This document shows positions 16,352 to 23,776 of a DNA stretch of 30,508 bases, piece after piece. Made by a program: the position numbers and the translations under genes. The stretch is from IMG/VR virus record IMGVR_UViG_3300006802_000343, positions 1-30,508 of that record; one strand, written 5' to 3'. The DNA is from a virus. Positions within the stretch are counted from its first letter, which is position 1. Every line of letters begins with the position of its first letter. The notes under the pieces were generated by a model. It was not told the origin of the DNA. It made no database searches and saw nothing but the letters and a program-made list of their open reading frames with translations.

Positions 16352-18597
16352 CACCAGAAGATATACGCGCACACATGCGGGCTAATGGTTTTGAGAATGA
16401 CCCTATTTTCTTTTCTTCGCTACCAACAGTATTACCAGACAGCAATACAACTCACGCGGCTACATTAAACTCTCTTGGTAAAACATATAACGCTTCTACT
16501 GCCGGAGATTTAATTGCTCGCTTTGGTCACGATTTAAGTTTTGAGAATGTAAAACGAAGTGCTATTAGCGTTAAACTTAATCTTAACAAACAGAAAATAG
16601 AAGAATTTATTTTACAGAGAACTCTTGTCGGCGATACTAACGGCAAACTTTTTAAAACTGCCGCAGAAGCAGAAAAATTTTACCGAGATAATCCCGGTCG
16701 TTTCCCTGTAGAGATGGAACTGTGGGCCGTAGATGTTACAAGTGACGCAATTAAACTAGGCGAAACTATTAACAAAGCGAGTGACCTTGACCATACAAGC
16801 CCAATTATTACAGACTTAAATGAATACCTAAGAACTGATGCCGCAAATGTAGATTATTTAGGACTCCAACAGTCGCGCATGAAAGCGTTAAAAGATTTTA
16901 AAAACAGTAACAGCGAAGCAACTTATGGTGTGCGTGTTGGATTAATACCTAAGGCCGTCGCAAACCGACTTCGTTCTCACGCAAAAGTAGATAGTTTTAT
17001 TGCTGAAAATGGTGGGGGTAGGTTTTTTAACACTTTAACCCGTGAATTTAAAGCCTCGGTGTTGCCATTCTCAATTGCTTGGCATACAGGTAATATGGTA
17101 GATATGGCTTTGCGTATGTTATTTGATGGTGTAAATCCAATTGATTACGCAACTGGTTTAAAGTTAAGAAAATATCTTAAAGAAAACTACCCTGAGGTTT
17201 ACGACGCAGTATTAATCGAAATGGGAGGTGGACACTTAATTAGTGCTAAATCTTCATTGGTTCGTGGTAGTAGGAAAGATGGTGGGTTTTTCCAAGAAAA
17301 TAAGCCGATTGGGGCGTTAAGTTCTCCTAGGCCAAAACGATTTGGTTCATCCGCTAAATTACAACCTTATGAGCGTCGTATGTTAGATGCTAGTGAAAAG
17401 ATTTTATACCAGATTAGACCTGACCAGCAGTTATTTCGCAGATATAAAGATGCTGCTGAGTTTGGATTTAGATTTGGAGAGTTTATAGAAGAACGAGTAA
17501 GATTTGCTACCCTTGGTAAATATGGTCGTCAACAGTTAACTGACCTTGGAACTAGTTGGTTTAAACATGCCCGACTGACTAATGAAGCAATCGAAAAACT
17601 TGCTTTTAATTTAATGGACGAAAATCTATTAAAACAGGTTGCTAAGTCTACAAATAAAGTATTAGGTGATTATACAAATATGAGTCCAAGGTTACGCGGG
17701 CTTGTTAGGACTGTTGTGCCTTTCGGCTTATGGTTACGCGCTTCTGCTACTTGGCTTGTTACGCTTCCATATAACTATCCTGTTAAATCAGCATTTGTAG
17801 CAGGCATGGCAGGATTAACAGAAGAAGAACGCCGTTCATTTGGTTTGTCTGTATTTGGCAATAATGTTGTCCCTAATTATTTACTTGGCGCTATCCCTGC
17901 TTCGGCTTTACCTGATAAATTAATTCCGGGCAAGCAATATGAAATAGACCCTATTTCTGGTGAGCGTCAAGAAGTTTACTTAAGAACTTCTAACTATACT
18001 TCCTTTGGCCCTTATTACGATTTAGGAGATTTAGCAAATTTTGTTTTTCCTTGGTGGAACAGTTTATTTAATGTAGCGGCAAGTGGTATTGATTGGACAG
18101 GTAGTGTAATGCGTAAACCTAATGGTGAAAAATTAAGTGACAATGAAAGAGTTGGTTTGGCTCTTTACGGTTTAATGGAAACCTATTTTTATCCAATGAG
18201 TTATATTCATTCGCTACAATTAGGTGGTCGGCCTTCTACTACTTCTACTCCTTGGTCGCCACGCAGAGATTATCGTTTTTATGGGCCACAGAACACTCCG
18301 GGCGAAATTGTTATTTGGGAAAAATATTTTGGTAAGTCATGGGATTTAATTAATCCATCAAATCGTCAAGGACTTGGTGCTAGATTCTTTAACCCATTTA
18401 GAGGAATTCCTTACAAGCCAACTACTAAGCCTGAAAAAAATAGAGGTATAAGCAGTTATACAAGCAGGGCTTTGGGCAGCAGTAATTTACTTGGTCAAAC
18501 TAAAAAGCGTGTAAGCGGCAGAGAGTGGCGCTATATAGACCCTGAGCAAAACAAAAAAAGCAAGCAAAAAGACGACCCTTTTGATAATTATAGATAA
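16330..18597 (+). CDS. Large internal virion protein, possible continuation of the upstream gene
   Basis: 755 residues from ATG 16330, 22 bases inside the preceding gene. It begins MGERNFLTPEDIRAHMRANGFENDP, which reads like the middle of a domain rather than a start. Later come SVLPFSIAWHTGNMVDMALR (about 255) and a hydrophobic stretch near 465-530 (VRTVVPFGLWLRASATWLV, YLLGAIPASALPD), suggesting membrane interaction during ejection; the end is basic. Upstream, the frame has no good ribosome binding site. One added A in the run at 16334-16336 would fuse it to the upstream gene (about 1,865 residues). Either arrangement gives large ejected proteins. Confidence 0.65.
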   Translation: MGERNFLTPEDIRAHMRANGFENDPIFFSSLPTVLPDSNTTHAATLNSLGKTYNASTAGDLIARFGHDLSFENVKRSAISVKLNLNKQKIEEFILQRTLVGDTNGKLFKTAAEAEKFYRDNPGRFPVEMELWAVDVTSDAIKLGETINKASDLDHTSPIITDLNEYLRTDAANVDYLGLQQSRMKALKDFKNSNSEATYGVRVGLIPKAVANRLRSHAKVDSFIAENGGGRFFNTLTREFKASVLPFSIAWHTGNMVDMALRMLFDGVNPIDYATGLKLRKYLKENYPEVYDAVLIEMGGGHLISAKSSLVRGSRKDGGFFQENKPIGALSSPRPKRFGSSAKLQPYERRMLDASEKILYQIRPDQQLFRRYKDAAEFGFRFGEFIEERVRFATLGKYGRQQLTDLGTSWFKHARLTNEAIEKLAFNLMDENLLKQVAKSTNKVLGDYTNMSPRLRGLVRTVVPFGLWLRASATWLVTLPYNYPVKSAFVAGMAGLTEEERRSFGLSVFGNNVVPNYLLGAIPASALPDKLIPGKQYEIDPISGERQEVYLRTSNYTSFGPYYDLGDLANFVFPWWNSLFNVAASGIDWTGSVMRKPNGEKLSDNERVGLALYGLMETYFYPMSYIHSLQLGGRPSTTSTPWSPRRDYRFYGPQNTPGEIVIWEKYFGKSWDLINPSNRQGLGARFFNPFRGIPYKPTTKPEKNRGISSYTSRALGSSNLLGQTKKRVSGREWRYIDPEQNKKSKQKDDPFDNYR

Positions 18598-20315
18598 TGG
18601 CACTTAGTAGAAAACAACTTGGCTATGGTAAGGGTGGCGCTTTTGGCGGTGGTCGCGCTAGCACTACTCGCCGTAAACAACGGTCTGGTCGTGGTACTTA
18701 CAAATATGTTGGTACTTATAAAGGTTCTACACGCGATGCTCAAAATATTGAGTCTGGACGATTAGGTGCTGTTACCAAGGGCGCACCACCAGAAGTGGTT
18801 AGATTAAAGCGTCAGGCCGCTAAACAGATTGGCGCGTTTAAACAGGCTCAACGAGTAGTCTCAAAGTTTGGCAAAACTGTGACAGGCCCGCTTACGGAAG
18901 GTCAAAAAATATTTATTAATACAGTTGCTAAAGAGACAGGTTTATCACCTCGCGTTATTGCCGCACAAGTTTTAGCCGAACAAAGCGGTAGTGCTGCTAC
19001 TCAAAGAGAAGCAGAAGGTAATCATAACTGGCTTAATATTGGATACTTTGATAGTGGCCCTGACCCTAGCATTACAGGAGATAAAGGTTGGTCTAATCCA
19101 CGCACCGCTGGTAAACTTACCGCACAGTTTTTTAAAGGTAAAAAATTTGGCGCATCTGCTGGTATTAAGAACATTGTAAATACTCGCGGCCAATCAGATG
19201 CCGCACAAATAAACGCAATCGTTAATAGTGGTTGGGCATCATCTGGTTATGGTGGAACTTTACAAGGTACTTATAGTCAGGTTGGAGTTAAAAATAAAAA
19301 TACTAAAAAACTACGCCAAGCAAAGAAAACTTTATTAGAACAAAAGAAAAATCTAAGTCGTAGTGGCTTAGATGTTGCTAAGGTTGCTGGCGCTAGCAGA
19401 GACTCTCTTAAACTCAAAGGCCCATATGACGGTTCTAGGGCTATGGTAAGTCAATTGTTAGGGCAGAAGGTCAAAGGCGATAAGGAAGCCGGACACAGCC
19501 CTACGGGGTATCATTCAGTAGCAGGTGCCTATGCTCAGGACATTGGAAGTGCTGGTGGTAACGCTAGTGAAGGAGAAGCGGGTCTAGGATATAACCAGCA
19601 AACACTTAATAAGATTGTCAATAATCTTCGCAAAAAGGGAGCCAAGGTTAGTGACTTAGAGTTAGGTGATAATTGGTCTGGTACAGTTAAAGGATATGAT
19701 ATTGAGTTAATAACTAAACTACATGGTAGTGGTTATCATATTCATCTTGGCGCTAAATGGAATGGCGCTCCTACGAGCGGGGGTATTGTTAGCGGCGGTT
19801 CAGCAGGTAGTACTACTGGTGGAGCAACGGTAGTTAGTGCTAAGGCTGGTGTTCGTAACAATCGAATTATATCTAGAGATTTAAGTGGAGAAAAATTATT
19901 GGCATTTGTAAACTCACTTAATCTTAGTGATACAGATAACAGTATTTTTGATACTAATATTAACCCTTTTGCCCTTAAACAAGTGAGCAATCAAAAAACT
20001 GGTAAAGTATCGTCTGTAAAGGTTGCTCGTAAAAAAGGAGCGGCTTTACAAATAGCAAAACAAGGCGCAGATAAATTTGGCGTTATTATTACATCTACTA
20101 CTGGCGGTAGTCATGTTCCCGGTTCTTATCATTATTCGGGCCGAGGTGTAGATGTGGCGGGAAGTGCTAAACAAATGCGAGCATTTTTTAATTGGGCTAG
20201 TAGATACAAACCTACTGAATTATTTTATGACCCAATTGGTTACTATTGGAAAAACGGTAAAAAGGTGAAAGGGAGCATCGGCGGTCACTCCGACCATGTT
20301 CATATAGCACTATGA
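18597..20315 (+). CDS. Virion-associated peptidoglycan hydrolase with three enzyme-like domains
   Basis: 572 residues, ATG overlapping the previous stop. Order: shared basic module (8-44); a glucosaminidase/lysozyme-like domain at about 97-225 with TGLSPRVIAAQVLAEQSG and GNHNWLNIG (E128 a candidate acid); an M15-like metallopeptidase pattern at about 295-390 (GYHSVAGAYAQDIG, then GYHIHLG); and a second at about 480-572 (SYHYSGRGVDVAGS, then GGHSDHVHIAL), with H512, D519, H567 and H569 as likely zinc or catalytic residues. The second pattern is more canonical than the first. Such proteins open the cell wall at infection. The stop overlaps the first lysis gene (ATGA). Confidence 0.72.
   Translation: MALSRKQLGYGKGGAFGGGRASTTRRKQRSGRGTYKYVGTYKGSTRDAQNIESGRLGAVTKGAPPEVVRLKRQAAKQIGAFKQAQRVVSKFGKTVTGPLTEGQKIFINTVAKETGLSPRVIAAQVLAEQSGSAATQREAEGNHNWLNIGYFDSGPDPSITGDKGWSNPRTAGKLTAQFFKGKKFGASAGIKNIVNTRGQSDAAQINAIVNSGWASSGYGGTLQGTYSQVGVKNKNTKKLRQAKKTLLEQKKNLSRSGLDVAKVAGASRDSLKLKGPYDGSRAMVSQLLGQKVKGDKEAGHSPTGYHSVAGAYAQDIGSAGGNASEGEAGLGYNQQTLNKIVNNLRKKGAKVSDLELGDNWSGTVKGYDIELITKLHGSGYHIHLGAKWNGAPTSGGIVSGGSAGSTTGGATVVSAKAGVRNNRIISRDLSGEKLLAFVNSLNLSDTDNSIFDTNINPFALKQVSNQKTGKVSSVKVARKKGAALQIAKQGADKFGVIITSTTGGSHVPGSYHYSGRGVDVAGSAKQMRAFFNWASRYKPTELFYDPIGYYWKNGKKVKGSIGGHSDHVHIAL
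18618..18728 (+). repeat. GYGKGGAFG module, copy 3 (N-terminal, extended)
   Basis: Encodes residues 8-44 of the hydrolase, matching copy 2 along its length (LGYGKGGAFGxGRxST, RSGxGxYxYVGTYKGS). The following sequences are unrelated, so it behaves like a mobile or conserved N-terminal tag. Confidence 0.85.
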
Positions 20316-20530
20316 CAAACGAACACCATGAAACAATTGCGTTTAGAGTTAACACATTAGAAGCAGATGTTAGAGAATTACGCGCTGTAAACGAACGAAT
20401 TGACAACATAGAAAAAGATTTAGAAGGCATTAATTCTAGCGTTACAAAAATAACTTGGACTATAATGGCTTTTGCTTTTACTATGAGTACATCGGCTGTT
20501 GCTTTGATTGTGGCGCTAATTCAGAAATAA
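20312..20530 (+). CDS. XhlA-like coiled-coil plus membrane protein (lysis cassette)
   Basis: 72 residues, ATGA overlap with the hydrolase gene. Residues about 8-48 are a heptad-like helix (VNTLEADVRELRAVNERIDN) and about 49-70 are a hydrophobic helix (IMAFAFTMSTSAVALIVALI) with a basic end. This layout matches the XhlA/hemolysin family often found beside phage endolysins, so a holin or holin-assisting role is likely. Its TAA overlaps the next start. Confidence 0.6.
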   Translation: MTNEHHETIAFRVNTLEADVRELRAVNERIDNIEKDLEGINSSVTKITWTIMAFAFTMSTSAVALIVALIQK

Positions 20531-20622
20531 TGAGCAGCAGGGTTTACATGTTGGCTTGGACTTCATTCCAATTTGCTATACTTGTAATGACAGTAGAATT
20601 AATTTCTTACTTAGTGAGGTAG
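20530..20622 (+). CDS. 30-residue membrane microprotein
   Basis: ATG 20530 shares its A with the previous stop; TAG at 20620-20622 lies two bases before the next ATG. It encodes one hydrophobic helix, about residues 7-28 (MLAWTSFQFAILVMTVELIS), with arginine near each end. A second in-frame ATG at 20548 would give 24 residues. A small holin or antiholin is plausible from the context. Translation is supported only by tight spacing and the clear membrane helix. Confidence 0.5.
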   Translation: MSSRVYMLAWTSFQFAILVMTVELISYLVR

Positions 20623-20624
20623 AT

Positions 20625-21125
20625 ATGGCTAAATTTCCTAAAAGCAGACTTGCCAACAACCATCGTTGGCGTAAATACTGGAAACACCCTTACAGTTTTC
20701 GGGCGCGTCATTCACGCAAGTTTAAAAAGTTTTGTTGGTCGCGTGGATATGTAAGCCCTAATTTTACTCGCGCTGAGTGGGCGTGTAGTGACGGTACGCC
20801 TGTGCCATATAGGTTACGCAAGAACGCTCAACGGCAAGCATTTAATTTAGAGTTAGTTCGTCATAAGTTAGGTGACAGACCTATTGGCGGCATTTCTTAT
20901 TATCGTACATCGTCTTATAATAGACAGATTGGTGGGGCAACTGCTAGCCGTCATGTTTATGCTGACGCTACTGATTTTTCAGTAGAAACTGTTACTCGCT
21001 TTGGCCGGAATAAATTTTTAGCGGTTGCTGAAAAAGTTTATGGCAGAGGTGGAGTCGGTAGTTATCCTAGTGGTAGCGTTCATTTAGACTCTCGCGGTTA
21101 TCGTGCTAGATGGAACTCTTGGTGA
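20625..21125 (+). CDS. Endolysin, zinc D,D-peptidase of family M15 (M15A type)
   Basis: 166 residues from ATG 20625, chosen because GAGGT lies seven bases upstream; a TTG at 20556 is in frame but weak and would swallow the microprotein gene. The first 45 residues are basic. The catalytic domain has FTRAEWACSDG, then SRHVYADATDF (H110, D117), GGVGSYP and SVHLDSRG (H153, D155), the usual M15 zinc pattern. It should cut peptide cross-links in peptidoglycan late in infection. No signal peptide is visible, so it needs a holin. It overlaps the next gene by 16 bases. Confidence 0.82.
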   Translation: MAKFPKSRLANNHRWRKYWKHPYSFRARHSRKFKKFCWSRGYVSPNFTRAEWACSDGTPVPYRLRKNAQRQAFNLELVRHKLGDRPIGGISYYRTSSYNRQIGGATASRHVYADATDFSVETVTRFGRNKFLAVAEKVYGRGGVGSYPSGSVHLDSRGYRARWNSW

Positions 21126-21670
21126 AAAAAGCAATACAAATAGAAATACGCTTGTTAAAGCGCAGAATTGCTAAACTGCGTGATAAACTTAAAAGCCTTA
21201 GAAAGCGTACACCAAAAGGTATTAGTATTCAGACTTTAAAATTTGTTGCTGGATACGAAGGATTTTTTGCTACGCCTTATAATGACCCCGCAGGATTCGC
21301 TACGATTGGCTTTGGTCATCTGCTTGGGCTTAGGCCAGTTACAAAGGCTGATAGGCAGGAATGGGGAAGGATTACTAGGACTCAAGGCTATCAGATATTG
21401 CGAAAAGATTTAGCGGGCGCTGACGCGGCTGTGAGAAGGCTAGTCAAGGTTCCTCTTACGGCAAACCAACTATCGGCGCTTACTTCATTTGTTTTTAATG
21501 TTGGCGTAGGGGCGTTTACTGACAGCACTTTACTACGGTATCTTAATTCCGGGGAGCCTTCTGCTAAGGTTGCCAATGAGTTTGGTAGGTGGGTTTATGC
21601 CGGAGGTAAAAAACTTCCGGGGCTTATCAGACGACGAGCAGACGAAGCAGCATTGTTTCTTAAAAAGTAA
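21110..21670 (+). CDS. Endolysin, GH24 lysozyme
   Basis: 186 residues from ATG 21110. GTG at 21122 is an alternative giving a GTGA overlap with the M15 gene; neither has a strong ribosome binding site. Residues 1-35 are a basic helix. The lysozyme domain starts about residue 38 and has the E-x8-D-x5-T triad typical of T4-like lysozymes: E50, D59 and T65 in GYEGFFATPYNDPAGFATIG, then LTANQLSALTSFVFNVG and RRRADEAALF. It cleaves the glycan strand. The M15 and GH24 enzymes next to each other attack different bonds. Confidence 0.88.
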   Translation: MELLVKKAIQIEIRLLKRRIAKLRDKLKSLRKRTPKGISIQTLKFVAGYEGFFATPYNDPAGFATIGFGHLLGLRPVTKADRQEWGRITRTQGYQILRKDLAGADAAVRRLVKVPLTANQLSALTSFVFNVGVGAFTDSTLLRYLNSGEPSAKVANEFGRWVYAGGKKLPGLIRRRADEAALFLKK

Positions 21671-21679
21671 GGAGATAAG

Positions 21680-21844
21680 ATGAATAGGTTGGCTGTGTAT
21701 CGTAAAGCGGTTGTTGCCGTAGTAGGCGCTGCCGTTGCTATCGCCGTTGCTTTTGGCGTAGAGGTAGATAGCAAGGTTCCTGAGGCTATTATTGCCGTTG
21801 CTACCGCAGCGTTAGTCTATCTGGTTCCTAACTCGCAGGGATAA
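21680..21844 (+). CDS. Holin-like small membrane protein
   Basis: 54 residues, ATG 21680, with a strong ribosome binding site (AAGGAGAT ending two bases upstream). Two hydrophobic segments: about 7-26 (YRKAVVAVVGAAVAIAVAFG) and about 35-50, ending LVYLVPNSQG. The YxVPN end after a short second helix is common in small actinophage proteins annotated as holin or membrane proteins. Its position right after two endolysins supports that. The stop overlaps the next ATG. Confidence 0.62.
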   Translation: MNRLAVYRKAVVAVVGAAVAIAVAFGVEVDSKVPEAIIAVATAALVYLVPNSQG

Positions 21845-21945
21845 TGTTTTCTCTAGATATAGCAGGGCCGCTAGTCACTTGGCTAGTGGTTACTGCTGTT
21901 ATCTATTCAGTACTTGTAATCTATAACAGGAGAAATCGTGGGTAA
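21844..21945 (+). CDS. 33-residue membrane microprotein
   Basis: ATG shares an A with the previous stop (TAATG). It ends TAA 21943-21945, eight bases inside the next gene. One hydrophobic helix at about 8-26 (PLVTWLVVTAVIYSVLVIY) is followed by a basic end (NRRNRG). The codons near its end also form the ribosome binding site (AGGAG) of the next gene. A holin partner is possible; this is inferred from context. Confidence 0.5.
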   Translation: MFSLDIAGPLVTWLVVTAVIYSVLVIYNRRNRG

Positions 21946-23131
21946 AAATAAATATAATTGGCCTAGTGATAAAGAAGTAATTAAAGGTGTTGAGGCTTTC
22001 GGCATATCGGGTTATGCTAAAAAAATTGGTGTTCCACGAACGACCTTAAGTAGTTACTTAGAAAGACTAGATATAGATGTAACTAAGGTCAAAAAAAATA
22101 TTAAGCCTACAAACCTTGATGAAGAAGTATCAGAAACAGAGATACTTAAGGAAAGAGTCAAGGAACTAGAGGCTGCCCACAGAAAAGAACGCAAGTCTGC
22201 TGTTATGGACGAGCGTATTACGCAGGCTGTTGTAGATGCTACTGAGAGAGTAAAACCTCAATATAAACCCGCTCCGTATCGTAAGTCGAAAAAAGAAGAA
22301 CATGAGTTTGTTCTGCTTTGGTCAGATACCCACGCGGGAGAAATTGTAAGTGCTGAGGAAACAAATAATATCAATACTTACGATTGGGATATAATGCTAA
22401 AAAGAATGGACAACATTAAAGAGTCTATTCTTTCATATCAAGAAAACCGACCTTACAAAATTAAGAAACTTAACATTCTTGGTCTTGGGGATATGCTAAG
22501 TGGGAATATCCACGCGGAGTTAGAGGCAACTAATGAGATGCCACTAGCAGAAGCAACCGTACAGTTTGGAGTAGATAACGCGCATTTTGTAGACTCTCTC
22601 CATGAGTATTTCCCTGAGATACACTTTGCGGGAATAGTAGGGAATCACCCTAGGGCGCATAAGAAGCCTTGGTTTAAACAGGGCTATGATAACGCAGATT
22701 GGACGGCATACAACATTAGTCGTCTTATTTTAAAACATCGCAAGAATATTACTTTTGATATACCAAAAGCATCACAGAATTTAACTATGGTTGCTAATCG
22801 GTTTAGGATATTAAGTTTTCACGGAGATAATGTGCGTAGCACTATGCCCGGTGTTCCTTGGGGCGGAATTATGCGTAGAGTTAATGCTTTACAAGCCGCA
22901 TACACTTCACAACGCAAATCTGTAGATATGTTTGTGTGTGGGCATTTTCATAGCGCGGCGTTAGTCCAGTCGGACGCGGGCCAGATTGCCGTGAATGGTT
23001 CGGTTAAAGGTGTAGACGAGTTTAGTCTTAAGTCATTTGGAGGTGGTAGGCCACCACAACAACTGTTACTTACTTTTCACCCTAGGTATGGGCTTACTGA
23101 TGTTTCTATGCTTGATTTGGATAGACCATGA
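21938..23131 (+). CDS. Calcineurin-like metallophosphoesterase with N-terminal HTH
   Basis: 397 residues from GTG 21938, with AGGAG six bases upstream. Residues about 10-45 look like a helix-turn-helix (ISGYAKKIGVPRTTLSSYLER). A coiled stretch (65-110) follows, then the phosphoesterase domain with DTH (130-132), GLGD (182-185), GNH (235-237), FHGD (294-297) and GHFH (335-338), which together supply the two-metal site. It could act as a nuclease or phosphatase on DNA; the HTH suggests a DNA substrate. Its placement in the lysis block is unexplained. The stop overlaps the next gene (ATGA). Confidence 0.78.
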   Translation: MGKNKYNWPSDKEVIKGVEAFGISGYAKKIGVPRTTLSSYLERLDIDVTKVKKNIKPTNLDEEVSETEILKERVKELEAAHRKERKSAVMDERITQAVVDATERVKPQYKPAPYRKSKKEEHEFVLLWSDTHAGEIVSAEETNNINTYDWDIMLKRMDNIKESILSYQENRPYKIKKLNILGLGDMLSGNIHAELEATNEMPLAEATVQFGVDNAHFVDSLHEYFPEIHFAGIVGNHPRAHKKPWFKQGYDNADWTAYNISRLILKHRKNITFDIPKASQNLTMVANRFRILSFHGDNVRSTMPGVPWGGIMRRVNALQAAYTSQRKSVDMFVCGHFHSAALVQSDAGQIAVNGSVKGVDEFSLKSFGGGRPPQQLLLTFHPRYGLTDVSMLDLDRP

Positions 23132-23496
23132 GCGAGCGTAGTAATCAGTTCGAATGGGATTTTTTGGAGCAGGTTCTTAAACTTGCCGGTTACTCTGGTT
23201 ATGAAGAATTTAGTCGCTCTGTTATGGAACGGCTTAGCAAAGGTGAACAAGAGTATGGCCGCAATACTTTTTTCCATAAACCATTAGCAAGAGAAGTTAT
23301 GGAAGAAGCATTAGATATTGCTGGTTGGGGTACGCTATGGGTCGAACAGATAAATTGGTATGAGAATGAACATAGACTTAATAGCGATGTAAGTCAGAAT
23401 ATAAAATTATTAATTGCTGAGGCTGGCGCTCACGCTGTTAGGGCATATGTTCTTTGTCGTGGCGCAAATGACTTACTTACAGAAAACCTTAGATAA
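23128..23496 (+). CDS. Possible all-alpha nucleotide pyrophosphohydrolase (MazG-like)
   Basis: 122 residues, ATGA overlap with the previous gene. It is helical throughout. MERLSKGEQEYG followed by LAREVMEEALDIAGW resembles the metal-binding EExxD helix arrangement of MazG or dATP/dGTP pyrophosphohydrolase-like proteins in phages, which remove nucleotides that interfere with replication. The match is short and the second metal helix is not obvious, so the assignment is weak. It is the last + gene before the direction changes. Confidence 0.45.
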   Translation: MSERSNQFEWDFLEQVLKLAGYSGYEEFSRSVMERLSKGEQEYGRNTFFHKPLAREVMEEALDIAGWGTLWVEQINWYENEHRLNSDVSQNIKLLIAEAGAHAVRAYVLCRGANDLLTENLR

Positions 23497-23522
23497 CGCT
23501 GCTGCCTTAGGCTCTAAGGTTT
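23484..23522. terminator. Candidate bidirectional terminator at convergent junction
   Basis: A perfect 10-base inverted repeat, AAACCTTAGA (23484-23493) and TCTAAGGTTT (23513-23522), with a 19-base loop, overlaps the end of the last + gene. On the - strand it is followed by TTTTC, on the + strand by GGTTG, so it suits the - strand transcript of the tRNA better. The U tract is short. Confidence 0.45.
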
Positions 23523-23575
23523 GGTTGTATGAAATACTTTTTTATCTTTACTTCACACACGCTGAAAACGATTAA

Positions 23576-23647
23576 TGCCCTTGGTAGGATTCGAACCTAC
23601 AACCTTGGGATTAAAAGTCCCCTACTCTACCATTGAGTTACAAGGGC
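23576..23647 (-). tRNA. tRNA-Lys(UUU)
   Basis: Reads on the - strand as a full cloverleaf: 7-base acceptor GCCCTTG/CAAGGGC, D arm ACTC-AATGGTA-GAGT, anticodon arm with loop CTTTTAA (anticodon TTT), T arm GTAGG-TTCGAAT-CCTAC, discriminator A. The first anticodon-stem pair is a G-A mismatch. No CCA is encoded. It should read AAA and AAG codons, which are very frequent in the lysine-rich phage proteins here. It is transcribed after the recombination operon, at its end. Confidence 0.93.
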
Positions 23648-23663
23648 TATGGGATTAAAACTT

Positions 23664-23761
23664 GGCCCCTGTAACGGCTCCTAACGACCTCCGAACAAGT
23701 CCCGAAGGGTAACCCCGCCGAAACTGCCGGAAGCCGTTAGAACGCCGCTCAGGGAACTGCC
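23664..23761 (-). ncRNA. GC-rich structured segment, candidate non-coding RNA
   Basis: There is no gene at 23648-23776. Nested complementary arms are present: GGC/GCC (23664-23666, 23759-23761), CCCTG/CAGGG (23667-23671, 23750-23754) and TAACGGCTCC/GGAAGCCGTTA (23672-23681, 23729-23739, one bulged A). Read on the - strand, the interior contains CTTCGG in CCCTTCGGG, a stable tetraloop. It sits between the 81-residue gene and tRNA-Lys in the - strand transcript. Base composition is clearly more G+C rich than its surroundings. It could be a free RNA, a processing element, or captured host sequence. The strand is inferred. Confidence 0.45.
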
Positions 23762-23776
23762 ACGCCTACGGACTGT

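Noticed and set aside
20556-20624. 23-residue upstream extension of the M15 endolysin from TTG
   Set aside because: The ATG at 20625 has a GAGGT site at good spacing, and the extension overlaps the 30-residue membrane gene.
23576-23647. tRNA as a phage attachment site
   Set aside because: The tRNA is complete, no integrase is in the window and no second partial copy was seen.
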